A DNA stretch of 64,000 bases from Pictodentalium vernedei (GCA_031216915.1 CM062289.1:388346674-388410673); one strand, 5' to 3'. Positions 9,798 to 25,100 are shown, counted from the first letter of the stretch. Numbers and translations are program-made. Notes: a model not told the origin generated them from the sequence alone.

Positions 9798-12700
9798 TGC
9801 TCTACTAACAGGTTAGAGAACTTTTGGAGCTAAACAGGGTTGGCGGACCGGTGTCATGATTCCATGTGCTATACTGTCTGTCAGGTAGGAAAGCATACTT
9901 TCAAAGCGTGTGTATGGGATAGTTTGGTTTGGTTTGGTTTGGGTGGGGGGAGGGGGGTTGGCGTTTTATTTCAGGTTTACATTTTAGATCTCTGAATCGT
10001 CTTTTCATCTTGATTTGCCGTTCGCGGTTTTATCTGGAATATTTTCCGATATGATGTGTGGAGCAGTGAGTCACGATACGTTTGGAAAGCATTCACGTTA
10101 CAACAATTAGTTTTTTACAGATGAAGTTTACATTCCTACGAGCATCCACATGGAGCATTCTGGGTTCCTACCCCTTCCTCTGATTATACCGGACCAGCAT
10201 TAATTTTATGTATCATATTGAAGGTGAATGAATATTTTAGAGGGGAACCGTTTGATTTGAGTTTTTGGTTCAGATTCGACTTGTTTCAGCATTTGAAGGG
10301 CATTCGGTACCTCAGCACGCTTGGCGTGGTTTTGGTCGGCTGTCGTTTAAGACTGCTTGCTTCAAACAAGCGAATGGTAACGTTGGTTCCACATTATAGC
10401 CCTAAGAAAGTTATGTATAGTTTAAGAGGAGTCACTTTCCAAACTTCCCAGATTTATTAACTTGAAGAATTGTAAGCTGATTTGTGTGATTACTTGCTTT
10501 AAGAGTAGGTCATGTTCTGTGTTGGGCAGTATTAATTCTGTGTCAGTATTAATTCATGTGGGTCACAAAGAGAGATTGGGATTCTTTGGAAAAGTTCAAG
10601 CCTTTCATGTAAAAGTCGAAGGTCGAAACCATGGACTCTTCTATTCAAAGTTGTCAACTTGTATACGCCAGTGTTCTAATTAAGAAATCAACGTTTATGA
10701 TAACGTCAGTGAGGTGTTCACTCACCACACAGTGATTGTTACAATGTCTTCTATAATTCAGAAGATAATATTTCAAAAGAATAAAATCATGAACAATGGG
10801 AAATTTTACGTGTGCCATTTATTGGTTTTGTCAACTAAAAAAAATTTTTTTTTCAATTTTTGCCTATGGGTTACCCTTATGGAATTTATCAAAAAACTTC
10901 AAAATTTATTTGACCCATTTTATGATGCAAAAAGGTTCTACATACAAAAATACCATTGTTTTCACTTTTTTTCTACTGAAATCGCCTGTTCTGACTGAAT
11001 AAATCAACTTGAACTAAACAATGGGTATCACTGTAGGCTTAAATTCAGTTTTTCCGGCAATCACAGCCGCAGTTTCGCGCACAGTGTCACTTTTCTGTAC
11101 ATTATAAAATCAGAAATCGAGTTTCACTCGTTAGATATATGAAACACGAGGCAAACTATTCAAACAGAATCCATCCATATTCTGTCTAAACAGACTGAAT
11201 AAATAATCTTCAGTTCATGTTTTTTTTAGTGTTCTATCTATTCAAAATATAGCTGTTACAGCCGACAGAAAGAAACTTGTCAATTCCAATCGTTTGTTTT
11301 TCAGTACTTCTAAAGGAAAGCAATTTCTGCGATTTGGAACACTGTAGTATTTTCGATAATACCTCCATAGCGTATTCTAACCAGAAAGACGGAGGAAAGT
11401 GTGTCTAAACACAAATGTTGCCTTTCAGAAGCTGATTTTGATTGTTCCCTTTTGAAAAGGGAAACGCCTTCCTTATCTACGACTGAGCAAACCTCGAATA
11501 GCAATGGCATTTAAATATCAGTCATTAGAGGCATATAAGAAGCTCATTTCCAGTCACTTGAAGGTTTTTTTCCTCACGCTAGTCCGAGCTTGGCGAGGTT
11601 ATTTTGGGGCCGAGAGATATTTCTACATACATAATGACGTGTATGACGTGGAACGGAGTGTGAGGTGATAAGGCTTTGCTTTGGATACTCCCAAGTATAG
11701 TCCCATATTTGTTCAGTGCTATGGAATGAGCTTTCAATAATATTGTCCTGCTACCACACAAAGGTTATCAGTGGTCATTTAGAGTAAAGAGAGTACGTTT
11801 CGAACAAATCCAATTTTCAAAGAGTCATCAGGGGTGCAGATTTTGCGATATGTGTGCTTATACCCAAAATCTCAGACTATCATGATTAATTCATTTCAGT
11901 GGAGGGCTCGGCAGAACTATGTTTGGTCCCGCCAAGCCTTTAACCCATTCACCCCCCCCCCCCCACACACACACACATAGAGAAGCTATAGACTAGGGTG
12001 AGCATTTACGCAACAGCCGATGGATGTACATTTTATAAGAGTGCACATGAGTGTATTCTTGTAGGGGCCCTGGGAGCTACAGTAGTATTGTTAACTGGGG
12101 TGACCACGTTATGCTTTACTGCTTTAATATGACACAGGACCCAAAGACTTGTGTGTTTCTTCTCTGAAGTGGCAGCGTGATTGCAAACAATAGGCTAAAC
12201 TTCATTTTGTTATGTTTAATAGCAATGATTTAGGCATGAATTCCCCGCGGGAACCCCGGGAAGCGAAGCAGTGCCTGTTCACTGCGATAAACAGGTTCTG
12301 TTTTACTGGCAAAATAGGACCCAGTCACCAATGCTTGGGATGTGCAAACACTCTATAAAGTGGGCGATATGGCTTATTAACGCTCACTCCTGGTCTTGAG
12401 TTGATACTCATGTTGTGGTCATGATTAGCCATTGTGCAAGCATATGTGACCTTAAACACCAATAAATAAATTTAGGCATGAATACTGGGTAGGTGTGACC
12501 AAAAATACCAGTAAACAATTATGTGGTGGTTAAATACTGAGTCTTTGGAACTTTGAGATTGCCTTTTCCTATTAGGTGTGCTCCCTACATCTGAGGGACC
12601 TCGCATTTTCAGAAAAGTCAATGTAATCGACGTATGGAGGATTCTGTACCACAGAAATCTGCGTAACGTGACTGAGAATAGATTGGATTGTTGGACAAGA

Positions 12701-14065
12701 ATATGGACAGGGGTAAAAAATGAGTGTCAAATTGGTAAAATTTCACAAATTTTCGACAATGCGCTTTTTTAAAAACAAGATTTTCAATGGGAAAAAAGGG
12801 TCTTTCTCTTTATTGAGGTGTTCTGGATTTTGGTTCGGAACATCTGCACTATCTATTCATTCCTTTTTGGGATATTTGTGTTCAAATTTTGACACTGGGT
12901 GATGATATTTCGTACCAAAATAAGTTCCAACATCAGTCAGTTGTTACTATTTATAGTAACTCTGAATGAAATGACAATGTGACTCCGGTCTGAACAACTA
13001 AACATATCCCCACCAAAAAATCGTCTGCTCAGTCAGTACGCTGGTTTTCGTGTAACTTATCACAGCTGCTTTGTTTCTGTTGATTTTTATTAAACAAATA
13101 GCAATTTTTTCTATACCCTCATGTACTCGAAAATTTACGTTATTATCTTCTCTGGAAACAGAATGACGGAGGTCTTACAATTTAAAGTTTTCTATTTATT
13201 TTTTGCCACAGAAGAACGAATCGGGCTGTAGCTCAGTAAGTTCAGGCGTTCACTTTGCTGTATGAAAAGTTCGTGTTCAATGCGATGTGTGTTCAAAACC
13301 CACCTGTTCTTAGATTTTTCTCATTATCCTAACACACACATTTTTCGCTTTGTTCTGGTTGCATCTTCGTCTATAGTGCATGTTTTCGCAAATTAGCTGA
13401 ATACTCCACAATCAGTATATTTAAACCAAAATGTTGGAAAACAACCAATTGCCCAAAAAAGACAGACCATTACTCTGCAGACCATATTGTACAATTAGGG
13501 GCGCTATTATGTTGCAAAAATTGAGTCAAATAACGAGACGATAATCATAGTCTGATGATGCCTTTTGTCTGTTCAGCACCACTGACTGTGTGCCAGATTT
13601 AATGTTTCCTTGAAATAAAAGATTGCGAATATTCTCAACTGCACTTAATAAATAGCCTTTTGTGGCAAACTAAAAGAGTATATGCACTGACACCGTCATA
13701 TTACCACTATAAGCAATGTATTTCTTCTGTTATGTCAGTGGTGAGGACCTTGATTTCAGCTGTCCATTTGGGAGCAATTTGCGGATTGTTCAAATGTGTA
13801 CAGCCCGTTAATAGTACACTTTCCTTCAACCAATGCTAGCCCTTCGTGTGGTGGTTTAGTAAGTTAGGAATTTAGGTAGTAGATAGATGACGCAGGACGG
13901 TTCTCTCCGTGCTATCCGCCCTCATTCATCCGACACAATACAGGTCGGGGAAAGAGCCGTGATACCCCAATAATAAACAAATTCCACCCATCACTACAAA
14001 CTTTAAATATCCTGTGTATTTTGAGCTAAAATATATTTCTGTCACAGAATGACTGGTAGTGTAAT
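9798..14065 (+). repeat. Macrosatellite unit U3 (block 1), 4268 bp
   Basis: The unit is collinear with U1 and U2. It begins TGCTCTACT, a substitution in the first base of the landmark. The SINE-like insertion occupies 12228-12483 and the tRNA-like element starts at 13223. It shares ACATCTGAGGG (near 12588) with U4, where U1, U2 and U5 have ACATCGGAGGG, so variants are mosaic across block 1. No gene is visible. Confidence 0.97.
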
Positions 14066-17000
14066 GGCTCTACTAACAGGTTAGAGAACTTTTGGAGCTA
14101 AACAGGGTTGGCGGACCGGTGTCATGATTCCATGTGCTATACTGTCTGTCAGGTAGGAAAGCATACTTTCAAAGCGTGTGTATGGGATAGTTTGGTTTGG
14201 TTTGGTTTGGGTGGGGGGAGGGGGGTTGGCGTTTTATTTCAGGTTTACATTTTAGATCTCTGAATCGTCTTTTCATCTTGATTTGCCGTTCGCGGTTTTA
14301 TCTGGAATATTTTCCGATATGATGTGTGGAGCAGTGAGTCACGATACGTTTGGAAAGCATTCACGTTACAACAATTAGTTTTTTACAGATGAAGTTTACA
14401 TTCCTACGAGCATCCACATGGAGCATTCTGGGTTCCTACCTCTTCCTCTGTTTATACCGGACCAGCATTAATTTTGTGTATCATATTGAAGGTGAATGAA
14501 TATTTTAGAGGGGAACCGTTTGATTTGAGTTTTTGGTTCTGATTCGACTTGTTTCAGCATTTGAAAGGCATTCGGTACCTCAGCACGCTTGGCGTGGTTT
14601 TGGTCGGCTGTCGTTTAAGACTGCTTGCTTCAAACAAGTGAATGGTAACGTTGGTTCCACATTATAGCCCTAAGAAAGTTATGTATAGTTTAAGAGGAGT
14701 CACTTTCCAAACTTCCCAGATTTATTAACTTGAAGAATTGTAAGCTGATTTGTGTGATTACTTGCTTTAAGAGTAGGTCATGTTCTGTGTTGGGCAGTAT
14801 TAATTCTGTGTCAGTATTAATTCATGTGGGTCACAAAGAGAGATTGGGATTCTTTGGAAAAGTTCAAGCCTTTCATGTAAAAGTCGAAGGTCGAAACCAT
14901 GGACTCTTCTATTCAAAGTTGTCAACTTGTATACGCCAGTGTTCTAATTAAGAATTCAACGTTTATGATAACGTCAGTGAGGTGTTCACTCACCACACAG
15001 TGATTGTTACAATGTCTTCTATAATTCAGAAGATAATATTTCAAAAGAATAAAATCATGAACAATGGGAAATTTTACGTGTGCCATTTATTGGTTTTGTC
15101 AACTAAAAAAATTTTTTTTTTCAATTTTTGCCTATGGGTTACCCTTATGGAATTTATCAAAAAACTTCAAAATTTATTTGACCCATTTTATGATGCAAAA
15201 AGGTTCTACATACAAAAATACCATTGTTTTCACTTTTTTTCTACTGAAATCGCCTGTTCTGACTGAATAAATCAACTTGAACTAAACAATGGGTATCACT
15301 GTAGGCTTAAATTCAGTTTTTTCCGGCAATCACAGCCGCAGGTTCGCGCACAGTGTCACTTTTCTGTACATTATAAAATCAGGAATCGAGTTTCACTCGT
15401 TAGATATATGAAACACGAGGCAAACTATTCAAACAGAATCCATCCATATTCTGTCTAAACAGACTGAATAAATAATCTTCAGTTCATGTTTTTTTTAGTG
15501 TTCTATCTATTCAAAATATAGCTGTTACAGCCGACAGAAAGAAACTTGTCAATTCCAATCGTTTGTTTTTCAGTACTTCTAAAGGAAAGCAATTTCTGCG
15601 ATTTGGAACACTGTAGTATTTTCGATAATACCTCCACAGCGTATTCTAACCAGAAAGACGGAGGAAAGTGTGTCTAAACACAAATGTTGCCTTTCAGAAG
15701 CTGATTTTGATTGTTCCCTTTTGAAAAGGGAAACGCCTTCCTTATCTACGACTGAGCAAACCTCGAATAGCAATGGCATTTAAATATCAGTCATTAGAGG
15801 CATATAAGAAGCTCATTTCCAGTCACTTGAAGGTTTTTTTCCTCACGCTAGTCCGAGCTTGGCGAGGTTATTTTTGGGCCGAGAGATATTTCTACATACA
15901 TAATGACGTGTATGACGTGGAACGGAGTGTGAGGTGATAAGGCTTTGCTTTGGATACTCCCAAGTATAGTCCCATATTTGTTCAGTGCTATGGAATGAGC
16001 TTTCAATAATATTGTCCTGCTACCACACAAAGGTTATCAGTGGTCATTTAGAGTAAAGAGAGTACGTTTCGAACAAATCCAATTTTCAAAGAGTCATCAC
16101 GGGTGCAGATTTTGCGATATGTGTGCTTATACCCAAAATCTCAGACTATCATGATTAATTCATTTCAGTGGAGGGCTCGGCAGAACTATGTTTGGTCCCG
16201 CCAAGCCTTTAACCCATTCACACCCCCCCCCCCCCCCACACACACACACACATAGAGAAGCTATAGACTAGGGAGAGCATTTACGCAACAGCCGATGGAT
16301 GTACATTTTATAAGAGTGCACATGAGTGTATTCTTGTAGGGGCCCTGGGAGCTACAGTAGTATTGTTAACTGGGGTGACCACGTTATGCTTTACTGCTTT
16401 AATATGACACAGGACCCAAAGACTTGTGTGTTTCTTCTCTGAAGTGGCAACGTGATTGCAAACAATAGGCTAAACTTCATTTTGTTATGTTTAATAGCAA
16501 TGATTTAGGCATGAATTCCCCGCGGGAAACCCCGGGAAGCGAAGCAGTGCCTGTTCACTGCGGTAAACAGGTTCTGTTCTACTGGCAAAATAGGACCCAG
16601 TCACCAATGCTTGGGATGTGCAAACACTCTATAAAGTGGGCGATATGGCTTATTAAGGCTCACTCCTGGTCTTGAGTTGATACTCATGTTGTGGTCATGA
16701 TTAGCCATTGTGCAAGCATATGTGACCTTAAACACCAATAAATAAATTTAGGCATGAATACTGGGTAGGTGTGACCAAAAATACCAGTAAACAATTATGT
16801 GGTGGTTAAATACTGAGTCTTTGGAACTTTGAGATTGCCTTTTCCTATTAGGTGTGCTCCCTACATCTGAGGGACCTCGCATTTTCAGAAAAGTCAATGT
16901 AATCGACGTATGGAGGATTCTGTACCACAGAAATCTGCGTAACGTGACTGAGAATAGATTGGATTGTTGGACAAGAATATGGACAGGGGTAAAAAATGAG

Positions 17001-18341
17001 TGTCAAATTGGTAAAATTTCAAAAATTTTCGACAATGCGCTTTTTTAAAAACAAGATTTTCAATGGGAAAAAAGGGTCTTTCTCTTTATTGAGGTGTTCT
17101 GGATTTTGGTTCGGAACATCTGCACTATCTATTCATTCCTTTTTGGGATATTTGTGTTCAAATTTTGACACTGGGTGATGATATTTCGTACCAAAATAAG
17201 TTCCAATATCAGTCAGTTGTTACTATTTATAGTAACTCTGAATGAAATGACAATGTGACTCCGGTCTGAACAACTAAACATATCCCCACCAAAAAATCGT
17301 CTGCTCAGTCAGTACGCTGGTTTTCGTGTAACTTATCACAGCTGCTTTGTTTCTGTTGATTTTTATTAAACAAATAGCAATTTTTTCTATACCCTCATGT
17401 ACTCGAAAATTTACGTTATTATCTTCTCTGGAAACAGAATGACGGAGGTCTTACAATTTAAAGTTTTCTATTTATTTTTTGCCACAGAAGAACGAATCGG
17501 GCTGTAGCTCAGTAAGTTCAGGCGTTCACTTTGCTGTATGAAAAGTTCGTGTTCAATGCGATGTGTGTTCAAAACCCACCTGTTCTTAGATTTTTCTCAT
17601 TATCCTAACACACACATTTTTCGCTTTGTTCTGGTTGCATCTTCGTCTATAGTGCATGTTTTCGCAAATTAGCTGAATACTCCACAATCAGTATATTTAA
17701 ACCAAAATGTTGGAAAACAACCAATTGCCCAAAAAAGACAGACCATTACTCTGCAGACCATATTGTACAATTAGGGGCGCTATTATGTTGCAAAAATTGA
17801 GTCAAATAACGAGACGATAATCATAGTCTGATGATGCCTTTTGTCTGTTCAGCACCACTGACTGTGTGCCAGATTTAATGTTTCCTTGAAATAAAAGATT
17901 GCGAATATTCTCAACTGCACTTAATAAATAGCCTTTTGTGGCAAACTAAAAGAGTATATGCACTGACACCGTCATATTACCACTATAAGCAATGTATTTC
18001 TTCTGTTATGTCAGTGGTGAGGGCCTTGATTTCAGCTGTCCATTTGGGAGCAATTTGCGGATTGTGCAAATGTGTACAGCCCGTTAATAGTACACTTTCC
18101 TTCAACCAATGCTAGTCCTTCGTGTGGTGGTTTAGTAAGTTAGGAATTCAGGTAGTAGATAGATGACGCAGGGCGGTTCTCTCCGTGCTATCCGCCCTCA
18201 TTCATCCGACACAATACAGGTCGGGGAAAGAGCCGTGATACCCCAATAATAAACAAATTCCACCCATCACTACAAACTTTAAATATCCTGTGTATTTTGA
18301 GCTAAAATATATTTCTGTCACAGAATGACTGGTAGTGTAAT
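14066..18341 (+). repeat. Macrosatellite unit U4 (block 1), 4276 bp
   Basis: The copy is collinear with U1-U3. It shares several variants with U5 only: CTACCTCTTCC, TTTTGTGTATCAT, TTGAAAGGC and CAAGTGAATGG. The last creates a TGA inside a frame of about 80 codons that is open in U1-U3 and in block 2, which is evidence against coding function there. The SINE-like insertion is at 16503-16759 with one extra A in its head, and the tRNA-like element starts at 17499. Confidence 0.97.
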
Positions 18342-21300
18342 GGCTCTACTAACAGGTTAGAGAACTTTTGGAGCTAAACAGGGTTGGCGGACCGGTGTCA
18401 TGATTCCATGTGCTATACTGTCTGTCAGGTAGGAAAGCATACTTTCAAAGCGTGTGTATGGGATAGTTTGGTTTGGTTTGGTTTGGGTGGGGGGAGGGGG
18501 GTTGGCGTTTTATTTCAGGTTTACATTTTAGATCTCTGAATCGTCTTTTCATCTTGATTTGCCGTTCGCGGTTTTATCTGGTATATTTTCCGATATGATG
18601 TGTGGAGCAGTGAGTCACGATACGTTTGGAAAGCATTCACGTTACAACAATTAGTTTTTTACAGATGAAGTTTACATTCCTACGAGCATCCACATGGAGC
18701 ATTCTGGGTTCCTACCTCTTCCTCTGTTTATACCGGACCAGCATTAATTTTGTGTATCATATTGAAGGTGAATGAATATTTTAGAGGGGAACCGTTTGAT
18801 TTGAGTTTTTGGTTCAGATTCGACTTGTTTCAGCATTTGAAAGGCATTCGGTACCTCAGCACGCTTGGCGTGGTTTTGGTCGGCTGTCGTTTAAGACTGC
18901 TTGCTTCAAACAAGTGAATGGTAACGTTGGTTCCACATTATAGCCCTAAGAAAGTTATGTATAGTTTAAGAGGAGTCACTTTCCAAACTTCCCAGATTTA
19001 TTAACTTGAAGAATTGTAAGCTGATTTGTGTGATTACTTGCTTTAAGAGTAGGTCATGTTCTGTGTTGGGCAGTATTAATTCTGTGTCTGTATTAATTCA
19101 TGTGGGTCACAAAGAGAGATTGGGATTCTTTGGAAAAGTTCAAGCCTTTCATGTAAAAGTCGAAGGTCGAAACCATGGACTCTTCTATTCAAAGTTGTCA
19201 ACTTGTATACGCCAGTGTTCTAATTAAGAATTCAACGTTTATGATAACGTCAGTGAGGTGTTCACTCACCACACAGTGATTGTTACAATGTCTTCTATAA
19301 TTCAGAAGATAATATTTCAAAAGAATAAAATCATGAACAATGGGAAATTTTACGTGTGCCATTTATTGGTTTTGTCAACTAAAAAAATTTTTTTTTTCAA
19401 TTTTTGCCTATGGGTTACCCTTATGGAATTTATCAAAAAACTTCAAAATTTATTTGACCCATTTTATGATGCAAAAAGGTTCTACATACAAAAATACCAT
19501 TGTTTTCACTTTTTTTTCTACTGAAATCGCCTGTTCTGACTGAATAAATCAACTTGAACTAAACAATGGGTATCACTGTAGGCTTAAATTCAGTTTTTCC
19601 GGCAATCACAGCCGCAGGTTCGCGCACAGTGTCACTTTTCTGTACATTATAAAATCAGGAATCGAGTTTCACTCGTTAGATATATGAAACACGAGGCAAA
19701 CTATTCAAACAGAATCCATCCATATTCTGTCTAAACAGACTGAATAAATAATCTTCAGTTCATGTTTTTTTTAGTGTTCTATCTATTCAAAATATAGCTG
19801 TTACAGCCGACAGAAAGAAACTTGTCAATTCCAGTCGTTTGTTTTTCAGTACTTCTAAAGGAAAGCAATTTCTGCGATTTGGAACACTGTAGTATTTTCG
19901 ATAATACCTCCACAGCGTATTCTAACCAGAAAGACGGAGGAAAGTGTGTCTAAACACAAATGTTGCCTTTCAGAAGCTGATTTTGATTGTTTCCTTTTGA
20001 AAAGGGAAACGCCTTCCTTATCTACGACTGAGCAAACCTCGAATAGCAATGGCATTTAAATATCAGTCATTAGAGGCATATAAGAAGCTCATTTCCAGTC
20101 ACTTGAAGGTTTTTTCCTCACGCTAGTCCGAGCTTGGCGAGGTTATTTTTGGGCCGAGAGATATTTCTACATACATAATGACGTGTATGACGTGGAACGG
20201 AGTGTGAGGTGATAAGGCTTTGCTTTGGATACTCCCAAGTATAGTCCCATATTTGTTCAGTGCTATGGAATGAGCTTTCAATAATATTGTCCTGCTACCA
20301 CACAAAGGTTATCAGTGGTCATTTAGAGTAAAGAGAGTACGTTTCGAACAAATCCAATTTTCAAAGAGTCATCAGGGGTGCAGATTTTGCGATATGTGTG
20401 CTTATACCCAAAATCTCAGACTATCATGATTAATTCATTTCAGTGGAGAGCTCGGCAGAACTATGTTTGGTCCCGCCAAGCCTTTAACCCATTCACCCCC
20501 CCCCCCCCCACACACACACACCCACATAGAGAAGCTATAGACTAGGGAGAGCATTTACGCAACAGCCGATGGATGTACATTTTATAAGAGTGCACATGAG
20601 TGTATTCTTGTAGGGGGCCCTGGGAGCTACAGTAGTATTGTTAACTGGGGTGACCACGTTATGCTTTACTGCTTTAATATGACACAGGACCCAAAGACTT
20701 GTGTGTTTCTTCTCTGAAGTGGCAACGTGATTGCAAACAATAGGCTAAACTTCATTTTGTTATATTTAATAGCAATGATTTAGGCATGAATTCCCCGCGG
20801 GAACCCCGGGAAGCGAAGCAGTGCCTGTTCACTGCGGTAAACAGGTTCTGTTTTACTGGCAAAATAGGACCCAGTCACCAATGCTTGGGATGTGCAAACA
20901 CTCTATAAAGTGGGCGATATGGCTTATTAACGCTCACTCCTGGTCTTGAGTTGATACTCATGTTGTGGTCATGATTAGCCATTGTGCAAGCATATGTGAC
21001 CTTAAACACCAATAAATAAATTTAGGCATGAATACTGGGTAGGTGTGACCAAAAATACCAGTAAACAATTATGTGGTGCTTAAATACTGAGTCTTTGGAA
21101 CTTTGAGATTGCCTTTTCCTATTAGGTGTGCTCCCTACATCGGAGGGACCTCGCATTTTCAGAAAAGTCAATGTAATCGACGTATGGAGGATTCTGTACC
21201 ACAGGAATCTGCGTAACGTGACTGAGAATAGATTGGATTGTTGGACAAGAATATGGACAGGGGTAAAAAATGAGTGTCAAATTGGTAAAATTTCACAAAT

Positions 21301-22093
21301 TTTCGACAATGCGCTTTTTTAAAAACAAGATTTTCAATGGGAAAAAAGGGTCTTTCTCTTTATTGAGGTGTTCTGGATTTTGGTTCGGAACATCTGCACT
21401 ATCTATTCATTCCTTTTTGGGATATTTGTGTTCAAATTTTGACACTGGGTGATGATATTTCGTACCAAAATAAGTTCCAACATCAGTCAGTTGTTACTAT
21501 TTATAGTAACTCTGAATGAAATGACAATGTGACTCCGGTCTGAACAACTAAACATATCCCCACCAAAAAATCGTCTGCTCAGTCAGTACGCTGGTTTTCG
21601 TGTAACTTATCACAGCTGCTTTGTTTCTGTTGATTTTTATTAAACAAATAGCAATTTTTTCTATACCCTCATGTACTCGAAAATTTACGTTATTATCTTC
21701 TCTGGAAACAGAATGATGGAGGTCTTACAATTTAAAGTTTCCTATTTATTTTTTTGCCACAGAAGAACGAATCGGGCTGTAGCTCAGTAAGTTCAGGCGT
21801 TCACTTTGCTGTATGAAAAGTTCGCGTTCAATGCGATGTGTATTCTGAACCCACCTGTTCTTAGATTTTTCTCATTATCCTAACACATACATTTTTCGCT
21901 TTGTTCTGGTTGCATCTTCGTCTATAGTGCATGTTTTCGCAAATTATCTGGCCAAAAGGCTGGAATACTCCACAATCAGTATATTTAAACAAAAATGTTG
22001 GAAAACAACCAATTGCCCCCAAAAGACAGACCATTACGCTGCCGGCCATATTGTAAAATTAGGGGCGCTATTATGTTGCAAAAATTAAGTCAA
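18342..22093 (+). repeat. Macrosatellite unit U5 (block 1), truncated at the spacer
   Basis: The unit is collinear with U4 up to about 21830. The last 260 bp then diverge more strongly: GTATTCTGAACCC replaces GTGTTCAAAACCC, a short insertion gives TCTGGCCAAAAGGCTGG, and GCCGGCC replaces GCAGACC. Homology ends near GTCAAA at 22088-22093, about 3.75 kb into the unit. The SINE-like insertion is at 20778-21033. The tRNA-like element starts at 21774 and has a damaged B-box. The copy carries GTGGTGCTT, otherwise seen only in block 2. Faster decay at an array edge is expected when homogenisation by exchange weakens there. Confidence 0.96.
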
Positions 22094-22173
22094 ACTAGAG
22101 AAACAGAATTTACTGCACCCAGTAAATTCAAGTCTGTTTGAAAAGGTTTAAAGTATCAGGAATAAACTATAAA

Positions 22174-25100
22174 CCATCAAGTGTAGACTCATTTGGTGTT
22201 AGTTCCAGGACCATTCATCATACCATGATTGAGATATGAGCATGACCCACTTTCAAAAATGTTGGCTACGCCCACTTTTTTAACATAAAAATGCATGTAT
22301 GGACCTCAGGAATGCTTTGGGAGGGGGGGGGGGGGTAAAAAAAATGTGATTTCCAGTAATTATGAAAAATACACTTAATGACCCTAGGTGATCTCCTTGA
22401 CCCTGACCCATATTTGGAATCTCCATCAAGTGTCTACTCATTTGGTGTTAGTCCCAGGCCCATTCATCATACCATGCTTGAGATATGAGCGTGACCCACT
22501 TTTACAAATTTTTGTCACGCCCACTTTATTTTACATCAAAATGCATGTGTGTATGTCAGGAATACTTTAGGAGATCAAAAAATGTGCTTTCCAGCAATTC
22601 TGAAAAATGCACGCAATGACCCATAGTTGACCTCCGTGACCTTGACACATATTTTGAATCTCCATCGAGTATCGACTCATTTGGTGTTGGTCCTAGGTCT
22701 GTAGGTCATACCACGCCTGAGATATGGGCGTGACCCACTTTCTAAAATTTTGGCCACGCCCACTTTTTTACGTAAAAATGCAAGTGTGTATGTCAGGAAT
22801 ACTTTCGGGGGTCAAAAAATGTGATTTCCAGCAATTCTGAAAAATGCACTCAATGACCCCTAGTTGACCTCCGTGACCTTGACCCATATTTTGAACCTCC
22901 ATCGGGTGTCGACTCATTTGGTGTTGGTCCCAGGTCCATAGGTCATTCCACTCTTGAGATATGGGCGTGACCCGCTTTCAAAAATATTGGCCACGCCCAC
23001 TTTTTTTACGTAAAAATTTAAGTGTGTATGTCAGGAATACTTTAGGAGATCAAAAAATGTGATTTCCAGCAATTGTGAAAATGCACTCAATGACCCCTAG
23101 GTGACCTCTGTGACCTTGACCCATATTCTGAATCTCCATCATGTGTCGACTCACTTGGTGTTGGTCCCAGATCCATACATCATACCACGCCTGAGAAATG
23201 GGTGTCACCCACTTTCAAAAATTGTGGCCACGCCCACTTTTTTACGTAAAATGCATGTGTGTCCGTCAAGAAGACTTTAGCGGATCAAAAAATGTGATTT
23301 CCAGCAATTCTGAAAAAATGCACTCGATGACCCCTAGGTGACCTCAGTGATCTTGACACATATTTTGAATCTCCATCAAGTGTCGACTGACTTGGTGTTG
23401 GTCCCAGGTCCATATGTCATGCCACTCCTGAGGTATGGGCGTGACCCACTTTCAAAAATTTTTTGGCCACGCCCACTTTTTCATGTCAAAATGCATCTGT
23501 GCACATCAGGAATGCTTTAGGGGGTCAAAAAATGTGTTTTCCAGCAATTCTGAAAAATGCACTCAATGACCCCTAGGTGGCCTCCGTGACCTTGATCCAT
23601 ATTTTGAATCTCCATCAAGTGTCGACTGATTTGGTGTTGGTCCCAAGGTGTGTAGGTCATACCACGCCTGAGATATGGGCGTGATCCACTTTCAAAAATT
23701 TTGACCACGCCCACTTTTTTTACGTCAAAATGCTTGTATGTACATCAGGATTACTTTAGGGTGGTCTAAAAATGTGATTTCCAGCAATTCTGAAAAATGC
23801 ACTCAATGACCACAAGGTGACCTCTGTGACCTTGACTCATATTCTGAATCTCCATCAAGTGTCACCTCATTTGGTGTTGGTCCTAGGTCCATATGTCATA
23901 CCACGCCTGAGGTATGGGCGTGACCCACTTTCAAAAATTTTTTGACCACGCCCACTTTTTTACGTCGAAATGCAAGTGTGTACGTCAGAAATACTTTAGG
24001 GGGTCAAAAAATGTGATTTCCAGCAATTCTGAAAAATGCACTCAATGACCACAAGGTGACCTCTGTAACCTTGACCCATATTTAGAATCTCCATCAAGTG
24101 TCGACTCATTTGGTATTGGTCCCAGGTCTGTAGGTCATACCACGCCTGAGATATGGGCGTGACCCACTTTCAAAGATTTTGGCCACGCCCAATTTTTACG
24201 TCAAAATGCATGTGTGTACGTCAGGAATACTTTAGGGGGTCAAAAAATGTGATTTTCAGCACTTCTGAAAAATGCACTCAATGACCCCTAGATGACCTCC
24301 GTGACCTTGACACATATTTTGAACTTCCATCGAGTGTCGACTCATTTGTTGTTGGTTCCAGGTCTGTAGGTCATACCACGCCTGAGTAATGGGCGTGACC
24401 CACTTTCAAAAATTTTGGCCACGCCCACTTTTTTACGTCAAAATGCATGTGTGTACGTCAGGAAGACTTTAGGGGATAAAAAAATGTGATTTCCAGCAAT
24501 TCTGAAAAATACACTCAATGACCCCTAGGTGTCCTCTGTGAGCTTGACCCATATTTTGATTCTCCATCAAGTGTCGACTCTTTTGGTGTTGGTCCCAGGT
24601 CCATACGTCATACCATGCCTCAGATATGGCCGTGACCCACTTTCAACAATTTTGGCCTCGCCCACTTTTATACATCAAAATGCATGTGTGTATGTCAGGA
24701 ATACTTTAGGGGATCAAAAAATGTGATTTCCAGCAATTCTGAAAAATGCACTCAATGACCCCTAGTTGACCTCCGTGACCTTGACCCATATTTTGAACCT
24801 CCATCAAGTGTCGACTCTTTTGGTGTTGGTCCCAGGTCCATACGTCATACCATGCCTGAGATATGGGCGTGACCCAGTTTCAAACATTTTGGCCACGCCC
24901 ACTTTTTTACGTCAAAATGCTTTTGTGTACGTCAGGAATACTTTAGGGGTCAAAAAATGTGATTTCTAGCAATTCTGAAAAATGCCCTCATTGACCCCTA
25001 GGTGACCTCCGTGACCTTGTCCCAGGTCCACACGTCATACCACTCCTGAGGTATGGGCGTGACCCACTTTCAGAAATATTTTGGCCACGCCCACTTTTTT

